A stretch of DNA of 64,000 nt from Lachnospiraceae bacterium. Lineage in GTDB: Bacteria; Bacillota; Clostridia; Lachnospirales; Lachnospiraceae. The notes beneath the pieces are model-generated. The model was not told the origin of the DNA, did not search any database, and worked only from the letters and a program-made list of their open reading frames with translations. A program made the position numbers and the translations under genes. Each line of letters opens with the position of its first letter. Position 1 is the first letter of the stretch. This document shows positions 54,101-62,376 of this stretch, piece after piece. The stretch is taken from the NCBI GenBank assembly GCA_017469945.1, contig JAFUFI010000002.1:124001-188000 (forward strand). The letters run 5' to 3'.

Positions 54101-56775
54101 GAGAACAGGCTTTCTCTGAATGTGACGCTCTTACTGCTGTAGATCTCGCCGGAGTTACCGAAATCAAGGACCATGCATTCCTCGGAGATGATGCTCTTGC
54201 GGATGTAACGATCTCTGCTGATACTACAACCTTAGGATATGCTCCTTTCAGGCTTTGCAATAAGTTAAATAATGTAAAGTTTGCCGGTAATCCTTACTAT
54301 ACAACAACCAATGGCATTATTTACGGAACAACTTCGGATGGTACAAAGACTTCGATCGTCGAGGTACTTCCCGGAAGAAGCTCAAAGACTTTGCAGTCCT
54401 CCGAGGCAGATTTAAATATCAAAACACTTGCACAGGAATCCTTTGCGGATACCGGAATGCAGATTGTAAACCTTGAGAACTCCAATATTACTAATGTTCC
54501 CGAGTATGCGTTCGATAACTGCAATGATCTCGTATCCGTATACTTGCCGAGCACCTGCTCGCTTATAAATAAATATGCATTCAGAGGATCGGGATTATCG
54601 AACCTTACTGTTAATGATTCAGAACTTGACTGTGAGGATGGTGCACTTAATCTTATAGAACCTACCTACGACTTTACAACTGGAACAGACCATGGTATTG
54701 ATTCGGAGAATAATGTTAATCTGACGGTATTTGCTCCTGCCGAGACTGATGAAAACGGAAACGTTACTAATCCCAGCAAGGCTTATACTTATTTTAAAAA
54801 CCGAAAGTATCTTGTTCAAGCTCTTGTTCCGGTAGTTCATTACTACGTTACTTACTGGGACTACGAGACTGCTACATCAACCAAGCGTACCCTTCGTACC
54901 ACAGAGGAGTACACCGAAGGTGATACAGTAACAGTTATAGACCCTTTACGTACTACTGCTGAAGGATTCACCTTCCTTCACTACGAGAACCGCGACGACA
55001 CCGATGAGACATATGCATACAGAGACCAGTTTGTAATAAAGAGTGATCTTGTACTTAATGCTGTTTATGAGGGAATCAAGGAGGAAGTTTATACAGCATC
55101 CTTCATTGATACTGACCCTACCACAGGTACTGACAACGGAACTCTGGTAGAAGGTATAGCTGTTAATCCTACGGTAGATGAATCCGGTAACAGTGTATAT
55201 GCAATTACCCCTGCACTTATAGCAGGAATTGCTCCTACCACAGCCAAAACCGGATACACTTTCTCCGGATGGTCGCCCCTTGATCCCAGAAACGGTAAGA
55301 CATTTACCTTGGATCAGGTAAATGTTCGCGGAAACGTTATTGAATTTAGAGCTTTCTATAAGGCTGATTCAAGTGGAAGCGGTGAAAGCGGAAGTGGAAG
55401 TGGAACAGTTACTCCTGTTGATCCTTCAAAGATAGATTATTCAACCGATCCTGATGTTGTAGCAGGTAATGCGTTTGTTGCATCCTATTATGCACCTAAC
55501 GGAATCGATCTTATTACAAGAATTAAGGTTACAAAGGGCGATAAGGCGCCCAAGGTTGCTTATCCGGAAGCTTTTAAGAAGGGGTATCAGTGGTCTCCTG
55601 ATCCTTTAGAGACTGTTATGGATGCAAACCACAGCTTCTACCTTGTTGCATCCGATGATGCGGATGAGAAGGATTCATATACTGCTACATACTATTACAC
55701 CGATGGTGTTACCGTTTATCAGAAGCTTGAAATTGAAAAGGACGGAACTCCTCCGAACTTGATGATGCCTGCAGGATATTATCAGTGTGCATGGAGCCCG
55801 GATCCTACTTCAATCAAGATGGATAAAGACCTTAGATTTACTATGGTTGCAGGAGCAAATTATAATCCCGGCTCAGGAACAACAGGTCCTTATTACACAC
55901 TAACCGTTGTCAATGGATCCGGATCTGGTTCATACCCTGCCGGAACTCAGGCGATTATAGTAGCTAATGAACCTGAGACCGGAAGACAGTTTGGTAGTTG
56001 GACCATCTCGCCGGATAATACAGTAATTGCTTCTAAAGGATTGTCTGCAACTGTAATTACAATGCCTTCGGAGAACGTTACTGTTACAGCAAACTACATT
56101 GCAAAGACAAGCGGCGGCGGAAGTAGCGGAAGTGGAAGCGGATCAGGCACCGGAACTACTCCTACACCTTCAAAGACCAGCAGCGGAACAACCGTTGTAA
56201 TCGAGAAGAACGGACTTTCAAATACCGGAGTTGTATCGGCGGTTGTAAACGGATCATCCGACAACTTTACGATCAAGATCACAGAGCAGAGCGCCGCAAG
56301 TGAAGCTGTACTTAAGGCTCTTCAGGCGCAGTTCGGAGATGTTAACAAGATCATGTACTTCCCGATGGATATCTCGCTCTACGACGCTTCGGGAGACAAG
56401 AAGATTACAGACACAACGGGACTTACCGTAACGATAACGCTTCCTTTACCCGATTCCCTTATCCCTTACGGAGGAAACAATAAGGTAGCGGCGGTTGTAA
56501 ATAACCAGCTTGATATATTAAGCCCCAAGTTTACAACTATCAACGGTGTGGACTGTGTAACCTTTACATGTACTCACTTCTCGCCTTACGTTATCTACGT
56601 AAATACCGAGCAGATAAGCCTGGCGGGAGACAATTCGAACGGACCTTCCGACCAGACCCCTAAGACGGGAGACGGAATTAAGCCCAAGTGGTTCCTTGCG
56701 ACCGGACTTGCGGCAATCGGCGTATTCTTCTTCGTTTGGAACGACAAGAGACGCAAGAAAGTAATAGCAAAATAA
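51190..56775 (+). CDS. Giant BspA-type leucine-rich surface protein with PKTGD sorting signal
   Basis: 1861 residues. A basic start and membrane segment (about 17-38) act as signal. Residues about 340-1150 carry scattered LRR_5 (BspA-like) repeats of the form IGDYAFYNC..LGSISF. Listeria-Bacteroides and InlB-type repeats follow at about 1210-1650, separated by Gly/Ser linkers such as SGSGESGSGSG. A beta domain precedes the C-terminal TPKTGDGIKPKW, hydrophobic helix and RRKK tail. Expected to be attached to the wall by the class B sortase just upstream. BspA-like repeats often bind host or matrix proteins; the ligand here is unknown. Two isolated Cys-rich stretches are not conserved. Confidence 0.92.
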   Translation: MASSTSKKPKLRLKKQVKRTLGGIFLASAVAVAAIPAGSRPGGEVEAANACNGTNINEYSLSMTGTGATTQKPQTKVPYVADTDTQVYSTGGGEFQFVYVNDAGVDNPGEANKFAVIMGFNSGYLEGGTLEIPNTVDVYRQLSDNNLAQGNCLVGKSGNFLYYAESEETTPTFTTTDVTSGSISDLEPFKNYLNIYNDYETTGALHALLLQYDQGYDYMTKTPNRIRIILDSSTENLDPNDETKVISYTYKYKIDHYFYRPCLYSTISAWDNYAADQLYYNDKDDPSDPDDWKLAKDAEYQKVEGIEVRYIGNQYVTYDTSQNDYKIAGDVTSGATGIFAGDKGANIKTLITHENLAGIGDYAFYNCVALGSISFQNGLIAIGNHAFEGCRGLGLVKMPDAPKLQNIGAYAFKDCVSLTGLYIPHSVNLLCDGVFENCTGLTYIDLTGDLCDLEGKPAAAAANVSVGAQSSLSQLGNHIFYGCGALTQVIFPSNLGAGYSPTNIRHLNINMFEDCPNLAKITMLSPYVDFTKDTHDGCKFEVQDDDNNANTVCFHDQLVNPEFYFESIDPPAAIPPSTNIGALHKQCQDTKTGYEFTYKYYGQEMYEVTVTEEGGGKAIYQVDNTNSLTGFVANGTVKSLTFPEHFGPYHIETIPAGRFQDNCTLEKVTLPSTINSIGDAAFKGCHNLTMVRFENDQVQIGTEAFRTQQTLAHKAECPDHLTGSQCPPIKGNDPNDPHYDDPLVPLYFVTTISSDSTPFNYAMSEGGKYNNNLQNESYPILFSGFPNLLEISYNKDKNCAELVNFPTVLSLPSYASASNIYLKDEEKEAINHYLTNNTGTTYDKQLADVLANLTIPKGVKSIQDGLFEKNTNGTSLVKMGVISEGLTEIDVVYTPNTAYNDCNVNTSTGKIDVTFDGIGIVDPTKSDFAGCEGLTNLELRGESKITIPDYAFYDCESLATVTISQQVDSIGEQAFSECDALTAVDLAGVTEIKDHAFLGDDALADVTISADTTTLGYAPFRLCNKLNNVKFAGNPYYTTTNGIIYGTTSDGTKTSIVEVLPGRSSKTLQSSEADLNIKTLAQESFADTGMQIVNLENSNITNVPEYAFDNCNDLVSVYLPSTCSLINKYAFRGSGLSNLTVNDSELDCEDGALNLIEPTYDFTTGTDHGIDSENNVNLTVFAPAETDENGNVTNPSKAYTYFKNRKYLVQALVPVVHYYVTYWDYETATSTKRTLRTTEEYTEGDTVTVIDPLRTTAEGFTFLHYENRDDTDETYAYRDQFVIKSDLVLNAVYEGIKEEVYTASFIDTDPTTGTDNGTLVEGIAVNPTVDESGNSVYAITPALIAGIAPTTAKTGYTFSGWSPLDPRNGKTFTLDQVNVRGNVIEFRAFYKADSSGSGESGSGSGTVTPVDPSKIDYSTDPDVVAGNAFVASYYAPNGIDLITRIKVTKGDKAPKVAYPEAFKKGYQWSPDPLETVMDANHSFYLVASDDADEKDSYTATYYYTDGVTVYQKLEIEKDGTPPNLMMPAGYYQCAWSPDPTSIKMDKDLRFTMVAGANYNPGSGTTGPYYTLTVVNGSGSGSYPAGTQAIIVANEPETGRQFGSWTISPDNTVIASKGLSATVITMPSENVTVTANYIAKTSGGGSSGSGSGSGTGTTPTPSKTSSGTTVVIEKNGLSNTGVVSAVVNGSSDNFTIKITEQSAASEAVLKALQAQFGDVNKIMYFPMDISLYDASGDKKITDTTGLTVTITLPLPDSLIPYGGNNKVAAVVNNQLDILSPKFTTINGVDCVTFTCTHFSPYVIYVNTEQISLAGDNSNGPSDQTPKTGDGIKPKWFLATGLAAIGVFFFVWNDKRRKKVIAK

Positions 56776-56787
56776 TTGTGTTAAGCG

Positions 56788-56810
56788 ATGCCTCTCTTTT
56801 TGGGAGGCAT
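56788..56810 (+). terminator. Intergenic hairpin between the two leucine-rich genes
   Basis: ATGCCTC/GAGGCAT stem, no clean T-run after it. May reduce expression of the second gene. Confidence 0.4.
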
Positions 56811-56835
56811 TGTTAAACAAGAGGCTGTGAGTAAT

Positions 56836-59166
56836 ATGAAAAAAATACGAAAGCTGCTCGGCGCGCTGCTGCTTATATTGTCAGTAGTAACCATGCAGCT
56901 TCCGGCTTTTGGGGCGGAGGCTGCATCTACGACGCAGACCGTCACCGAGTTTGTCGTCGATAAGGACGGCGTTTTAACAAAATACAACGGCACTTCATCG
57001 AGTGCCATCATACCCTCTAATGTTATAACCATTGGCACGGATGCTTTCAAGGGCAATACCAAGATTACATCCGTTGTCATTCCTAATACTGTAAAAAGTA
57101 TAGAGCCCTACGCTTTTTGGAACTGTAGCTCGCTGTCGATGGTTTCCATCGGTACCGGGCTTAGTGAGATTGGAGATTTTGCTTTTGCAAACTGCAAGAG
57201 CTTATCCAGCGCCAATATTCCTTCAAATATTAAGCGCATCGGAATCTACGCTTTTGAGGACGATTACAATCTTACGGATATCACAATCCCCATCGAGACA
57301 ATGGACATCCATGAGACTGCCTTCGACGGATGCTATAAGCTTGTAATTCACGCGATGGAAGGGTCTTACCCTTGGAAGTACGCTGAGAAGTTTTACGAAA
57401 GACAAAAAGAATTCCCCGAGTATGAGGATGTTGCAAATTACAATCCTGATGGAAATACGGACGGAAACGGATCGGGAAGCGGAGATGGAACCGGCTCAGG
57501 GGACTCTAATGGCGGAAATGGTGGCTCTGAGGGCATTAGTAACGGAAAGCCCGCTACCAATCCTGACGGAACCGGTACCGGAGAATCTACTATAATATCT
57601 AATGAAACCGGAACAGAGCTTGCCAGCGTACACATCGTCGGAAATAAAGCTGTGATGTTTATGAACGGCTCAAGTCCTACTGTCTACTTCGGAAATCAAG
57701 GCGGAGGTGCTGTGGACAATTCCGACGGCTCTACTGACGGAACCGGCTCGGGAACAGGTATGGACGAAAACGCCGATATGGCGACAAGCGGACTTCTTCC
57801 AAAGTATACGATAGTTGACAACAGCACTGTTGCCGACCAGGCATACTACCTTGACGGAAAGCTCGGCTACGTAACATTACCTTCTACTATAAAGGAAATC
57901 GGACAGTTTTCCTACGCAAGAAGCAGCTTAAGCTCAATCGTCCTTCCCGAAGGACTTGAAACCATCGGTTACGGTGCTTTTTACCACTGCGACAATTTAG
58001 GATACATAACTATCCCCGAGAGTATAAAAAAGATTGAGCCTAAGGCTTTTGATTATTCCGCTTACTATGCGGCTTTTATGAGCGGAGCTTTAGAAGGGGA
58101 TTTTTTAATAAGCGGCCCTGCCATTTTAGCCTATAAGGGAAGCGATGAGGAAATCGTAATCCCGGATGGCGTAAAGATTATCGCGGCCCAGGCCTTCAAG
58201 GATAATACTTCTGTTAAAAGCGTTACTTTCCCGGAGAGCCTTGTAAGCGTAGGAGAGGAAGCTTTTTGCGGATGCAAGAATCTGACAACGGTTAATCTTG
58301 AGGCGACTGCTTTAGAGAGCGTTCTTGACAGAGCCTTCTACGATACGGCTGTTTTATCGGCAACGCTCCCCGAGAGCTTTTCCGAGATTGGAATTAACGC
58401 TTTTGATTCTGACTGCACCCTTGGTTACAGCGGCAATACATCTCCGACGGTTACTCATGAAAATACTGCCGAGAGGCTTTCAAACGAGGACTTCAGACTT
58501 AATGCCTACAAGACGGATCTTTCGGTTGTATCCGAAAGCAGCGGGAAGGTCGGAGTAAACGTAAGCGGAGTTGAAGGCGCGGTAGGATCCCTTGAAGGGG
58601 CAAAGAGTCCCTACTATCTTAATATAAAAGAGATAGGAGAGACAGATGACGGCAGCTTACAGATTGCTATTGCCATAGACCGAGCAAAGGCATTTTTGTC
58701 TGACAGACAGTTTACGGGCGGAGCATATTACGATATCGAGCTTACGGACAAGAGCGGAATCTCTATTACGAAGCTTGGACATACCGCTTTAACGGTAGCT
58801 ATCCCAAGACCCGAAAAGCTTTCGAAGGACAAAGCGCTTACCGTTCTTACTATAGACAGAAACGGACAGCTCGAGGAGCTTTCTCCGGATATCGTCGAAT
58901 CAGGCGATAAGACTTATGTTAGATTTGATACTTATCATTTATCGCCCTTTGCGATATTTGAGAAGGCGGACAGCTTATCCGATGGTGATATCCTGACCGC
59001 GGAAAATGTTTTGGAGGCACATGCCGCTCCGCCTGCAGATGAGCTTTCGGCAAAGGAGAGCTTTAAAAACTGGCTCTATTTAAAGAGGTTTAGGATACTG
59101 CCTGCGGCAGCACTTCTTATTGGTGGCTTTGTACTTATACTTTATAAGAAAAAAAGATTTAACTAA
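56836..59166 (+). CDS. Second BspA-type leucine-rich surface protein
   Basis: 776 residues from the ATG at 56836; an earlier in-frame ATG at 56788 lies inside a hairpin and is unlikely. Signal peptide at about 1-28. LRR_5 repeats occur at about 60-180 and 340-540 (IGDFAFANCKSLSS style), with a Gly/Ser/Asp/Thr-rich linker at about 195-260. A beta domain and C-terminal membrane helix (about 748-768) with KKKRF end follow. No sorting motif, so it is probably held in the membrane. 60 bases separate it from the 1861-residue gene, with which it is likely co-transcribed. Confidence 0.9.
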   Translation: MKKIRKLLGALLLILSVVTMQLPAFGAEAASTTQTVTEFVVDKDGVLTKYNGTSSSAIIPSNVITIGTDAFKGNTKITSVVIPNTVKSIEPYAFWNCSSLSMVSIGTGLSEIGDFAFANCKSLSSANIPSNIKRIGIYAFEDDYNLTDITIPIETMDIHETAFDGCYKLVIHAMEGSYPWKYAEKFYERQKEFPEYEDVANYNPDGNTDGNGSGSGDGTGSGDSNGGNGGSEGISNGKPATNPDGTGTGESTIISNETGTELASVHIVGNKAVMFMNGSSPTVYFGNQGGGAVDNSDGSTDGTGSGTGMDENADMATSGLLPKYTIVDNSTVADQAYYLDGKLGYVTLPSTIKEIGQFSYARSSLSSIVLPEGLETIGYGAFYHCDNLGYITIPESIKKIEPKAFDYSAYYAAFMSGALEGDFLISGPAILAYKGSDEEIVIPDGVKIIAAQAFKDNTSVKSVTFPESLVSVGEEAFCGCKNLTTVNLEATALESVLDRAFYDTAVLSATLPESFSEIGINAFDSDCTLGYSGNTSPTVTHENTAERLSNEDFRLNAYKTDLSVVSESSGKVGVNVSGVEGAVGSLEGAKSPYYLNIKEIGETDDGSLQIAIAIDRAKAFLSDRQFTGGAYYDIELTDKSGISITKLGHTALTVAIPRPEKLSKDKALTVLTIDRNGQLEELSPDIVESGDKTYVRFDTYHLSPFAIFEKADSLSDGDILTAENVLEAHAAPPADELSAKESFKNWLYLKRFRILPAAALLIGGFVLILYKKKRFN

Positions 59167-59295
59167 ATCAAATATGTATGCTATAATTATAGGGCTTGGA
59201 ATATTTTTTCAGGCTCTATTTTGCTTTAAAAGTTTTTTTAAGAAAAGGCAGGAAGCTTTTTCTAAATATATTATAACCAAGGGGTAGAATTTAGA

Positions 59296-60984
59296 ATGGA
59301 TTATCGTCGTAAGAAAATCAGGATCGGTGATTTACTTGTTCAGGCTGAGGCGCTTACTCAGGAACAGCTCGAAGACGCTCTCGAAAAACAGCGCGGTACC
59401 GGCAAAAAGCTCGGTGAATTCCTCGTTGAAAACAATGTTATTACCGATGATAAGCTTGCACAGGCGCTTTCAAACCAGCTGGGATACGAGATGGTCGATC
59501 TTCAGGCAATTCAGATCGATCAAAATGTTACTAAGCTCGTTAAGCCCGATATCCTTAAGAAAAACAAATGCTTCCCCTTCGCTCTTGATGAGAATACCAG
59601 CGCTATCAAGCTTGCGATGGTTGACCCTCTTGATATTAACGCGCAAGACGACGTATCCATCGTCACCGGCTTTAATGTTGATCCTTGCGTAGCTACCGAG
59701 CGAAGCGTTATGCTCGCCATCGACAGATTCTACGGACAGGGCGAGGTTGCCGACGCTCTTGATGCGTACGCGAAAGAGAAAAATCTCGGAGAGCAGGACG
59801 ACGCCGAGGCTCAGGACGAGATTAACAATTCGCCCATCGTTATCATGGTTAAGGATATGATCGATAACGCTGTGCGACAGAGAGCTTCCGATATTCACGT
59901 CGAACCGATGGAGAATCGTATCCGCGTAAGATACCGTATCGATGGTGCTCTTTATGAGAGAGGTTCCTACAATATTAACGTTTTGTCCGCTATCATCGCC
60001 CGTATCAAGATTATCGGCGGTATGGATATTTCCGAGAAGCGTAAGCCTCAGGACGGTCGTATTACTCAGGTAGTAGACAGAGTAGAGTACGATATCCGTG
60101 TATCAATCCTTCCCACGGTTTACGGCGAGAAAGTCGTTATGAGACTTACCGCCAAGATGGCTCTTACTAGAGAGAAGAGTCAGCTTGGACTTAAGCCCTA
60201 CGAACTTAAACAGTTCGACTATATTTTGTCCCATCCCAACGGAATACTTCTTGTTACCGGTCCTACAGGATCCGGTAAGTCGACTACTCTTTATACCGCG
60301 CTTTCAGAACTCAATAAAGAGGATGTTAATATTATCACAGTCGAAGACCCCGTCGAGGCAAATATCGACGGTATCAACCAGGTACACGTTAATCCGAAGG
60401 CAAACCTTACCTTCGCTTCGGCGCTTCGTTCAATCCTCCGTCAGGACCCCGATATCATTATGATCGGTGAGATTCGAGACGAGGAAACTGCCCGTATCGC
60501 GGTACAGGCTTCAATTACCGGACACCTTGTTGTATCCACCCTTCATACAAACTCCTCCGCTAGTACAATTACCCGTCTTGAGGATATGGGTATCGAGTCG
60601 TACCTTATTGCGGACTCCGTTATCGGTGTTATTGCTCAGCGACTTGTCCGCAGGCTTTGCCCTTACTGCCGTAAGCCCAAGGAGGCTTCCGTGGAAGAGA
60701 AGGAGTATATGGGCGTTGATCCCAAGGAGAGCGTTACAATCTACGAGCCCTGCGGATGCAATAAGTGTGACAATACCGGATACAAGGGTCGAATCGGTGT
60801 ATATGAGATTATGGTCGTTACCGACGAGCTCAAGCAGGTTATCGCACACAAGGAAGGCGCCGCCGCTATCAAGAAGCAGGCTCTCAAGGACGGAATGCGC
60901 ACGCTGCATATGTCCGGCTCCGAGTACGTGCTTGACGGAACCACAAGCTACTCCGAGATGTGCAGGATCTCGTTTGATTCGTAA
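59296..60984 (+). CDS. Type IV pilus / type II secretion assembly ATPase (PilB/GspE family)
   Basis: 562 residues. N-terminal MshEN-type domain (about 5-150; GDLLVQAEALTQEQLEDAL), which in relatives binds cyclic di-GMP. ATPase core with Walker A GPTGSGKSTT, Asp box, Walker B GEIRDEETA and the tetracysteine zinc motif CPYC...CGCNKC. Polymerises pilins at the inner membrane face. No other type IV pilus gene is in the window, which makes it an orphan here. RBS AAGGGG. Confidence 0.95.
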   Translation: MDYRRKKIRIGDLLVQAEALTQEQLEDALEKQRGTGKKLGEFLVENNVITDDKLAQALSNQLGYEMVDLQAIQIDQNVTKLVKPDILKKNKCFPFALDENTSAIKLAMVDPLDINAQDDVSIVTGFNVDPCVATERSVMLAIDRFYGQGEVADALDAYAKEKNLGEQDDAEAQDEINNSPIVIMVKDMIDNAVRQRASDIHVEPMENRIRVRYRIDGALYERGSYNINVLSAIIARIKIIGGMDISEKRKPQDGRITQVVDRVEYDIRVSILPTVYGEKVVMRLTAKMALTREKSQLGLKPYELKQFDYILSHPNGILLVTGPTGSGKSTTLYTALSELNKEDVNIITVEDPVEANIDGINQVHVNPKANLTFASALRSILRQDPDIIMIGEIRDEETARIAVQASITGHLVVSTLHTNSSASTITRLEDMGIESYLIADSVIGVIAQRLVRRLCPYCRKPKEASVEEKEYMGVDPKESVTIYEPCGCNKCDNTGYKGRIGVYEIMVVTDELKQVIAHKEGAAAIKKQALKDGMRTLHMSGSEYVLDGTTSYSEMCRISFDS

Positions 60985-60998
60985 GAAAAACTTTTCAA

Positions 60999-61021
60999 GA
61001 CCGCCGCAAGGCGGTCTTTTT
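60999..61021 (+). terminator. Intrinsic terminator
   Basis: GACCGCC-GCAA-GGCGGTC stem with T5, GNRA-type loop, just after the ATPase stop. Confidence 0.9.
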
Positions 61022-61039
61022 GCGTGGGAAACGCGGGGA

Positions 61040-61445
61040 GCATGCGGGGGAGAGGAAAGTGGAGAAACGCATGCCAGTGGAGGGTGAGGCGAGCATGCGG
61101 AAAGGAAGCTTGTGAAGCTCCGCATGCTTTGAAAGGTGGATGGAGGCATGCGCCGATAGCGAAAAGCCACAAATTCATGCCACCCCGGCTAGCACCAAGC
61201 GTGCGAGGGAGAGGAAGTGGAAATTCGCATGCTAGAGTCGCGGGCGGTGAGCATGTGGAAAGGAAGTTTGTGGAGCTCCGCATGCTTTGAAAGGTGGATG
61301 GAGGCATGCGCCGATAGCGAAAAGCCGCAAATTCATGCCGCCCCGGTTGGAACCAAGCGTGCGAGGGAGAGGAAAGTGGAAATTCGCATGCTAGTGCCGG
61401 GAGAGGTGAGCATGCGGAAAGGAAGTTTGTGAAGCTCCGCATGCT
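61040..61445 (+). repeat. Second 53-bp-period GCATGC array, with a three-unit superrepeat
   Basis: GCATGCG-type boxes at 61040, 61093, 61146, 61199 (GCGTGCGA), 61251 (GCATGTGG), 61304, 61357 (GCGTGCGA) and 61410: steps of 53 bases except one of 52. Units 2-4 and 5-7 repeat as a trio (types A, B and C by spacer), so the array grew by duplicating about 158 bases. The first box is followed by the purine-rich GGGAGAGGAAAG also found in the array at 39032. Overlapping ORFs on either strand are artefacts of the repeats. Confidence 0.88.
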
Positions 61446-61457
61446 TGTACGAACATA

Positions 61458-61471
61458 TTGACGAGCGTCAA
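61458..61471. promoter_or_regulatory. Operator copy 1, TTGACGAGCGTCAA
   Basis: Inverted repeat TTGACG/CGTCAA with a two-base centre; an identical copy lies 38 bases downstream. Confidence 0.75.
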
Positions 61472-61486
61472 GCAATCTGATATCAT
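61458..61486 (+). promoter_or_regulatory. Promoter of the HipA-like module
   Basis: TTGACG (61458-61463) and TATCAT (61481-61486) at 17 bases. The -35 box is the start of operator 1, so repressor binding would block RNA polymerase. Confidence 0.65.
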
Positions 61487-61495
61487 ATTAATAAG

Positions 61496-61509
61496 TTGAC
61501 GAGCGTCAA
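61496..61509. promoter_or_regulatory. Operator copy 2, TTGACGAGCGTCAA
   Basis: Identical to operator 1; it lies nine bases after the -10 box. The pair encloses the promoter. Confidence 0.75.
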
Positions 61510-61566
61510 TTACAATCTTGGTAATCTTGGGCAATCATCATACGTTGAAGAAAGTAGATAATAGCT

Positions 61567-62376
61567 ATGAACGATATAATCAAAGAGTTAACAGATTTAA
61601 GATACCTAAATTGGACAAAATCGAGAAAATCATCAGGTACTGCGGGATCTTTTTTAAAGTCATATGATGATACCGGAACCATAAAAAAGTATTACAAAAT
61701 TTCAGATTTTGATACAACTCTTGGCATAGTTGGACATGAGTGTGTCAATGAGATTATTGCGCAGAGATTAATGAATATCATTGGCATTGAACATTTAGAG
61801 TACAAGCTTATACACGCACTAATACACATTGGTGGGATGGAATACGAAACATTTCTTTGCGAATCGCTTGATTATAAAAAGGCGGGAGAGCAGAAAATTA
61901 CTTTGGAAGACTTTTTTGCCCTTGAAAAAAGAGGAGAAGAAACACCTTTTGAATTCTGCCTTAGAAATGGATGGGATGATTATGTATATAAAATGCTTAT
62001 AGTAGATTATCTTTTATTAAACAGAGACAGACATGGCGCTAATATTGAGGTCCTTAGAGATAGCAAGAAAAAAACGGTAAGGATTGCACCTTTGTTTGAT
62101 CACGGTTTATCCCTTGTTTGCAGATGTCGTAGTCTTAAAGAAGTACAGGAATTTGAACCTTTAGAAGATAAAAGAGTTCAAGCCTTTATAGGAAGTAGCA
62201 GTACTGCAGAAAACATCAGGCTGGTTCCAAAGGAGTATTTTGATAAATTGAATCCTCTTAAAGAAATTGATAAAAAACAGTTGCTGGAAGACCTTGAAGA
62301 AGTGATTGATACTTCTTATTTGGAAAAAATATGGGAGATGATCTGGAAAAGGTGGTGTACTCTTTATGATATTTGA
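61567..62376 (+). CDS. HipA-like (HipT-type) serine/threonine kinase
   Basis: 269 residues, shorter than the ~440 of E. coli HipA because the N-terminal subdomain is missing. The kinase core is clear: a P-loop-like KSSGTAGSFLKS (about 20-31) with Lys near 41-44, catalytic loop NRDRHGAN (Asp154, Asn159) and metal-binding Asp178 in APLFDHG. Such kinases phosphorylate an aminoacyl-tRNA synthetase and halt growth; the target here is unknown. The stop lies 11 bases beyond the next start, so the two are coupled. Paired operators precede it. AT-rich compared with its neighbours. Confidence 0.88.
   Translation: MNDIIKELTDLRYLNWTKSRKSSGTAGSFLKSYDDTGTIKKYYKISDFDTTLGIVGHECVNEIIAQRLMNIIGIEHLEYKLIHALIHIGGMEYETFLCESLDYKKAGEQKITLEDFFALEKRGEETPFEFCLRNGWDDYVYKMLIVDYLLLNRDRHGANIEVLRDSKKKTVRIAPLFDHGLSLVCRCRSLKEVQEFEPLEDKRVQAFIGSSSTAENIRLVPKEYFDKLNPLKEIDKKQLLEDLEEVIDTSYLEKIWEMIWKRWCTLYDI

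Noticed and set aside
60511..61475. Open frames on the minus strand overlapping gspE and the second array
   Set aside because: Partly antisense to a conserved ATPase and partly array sequence; no RBS and no family signature.
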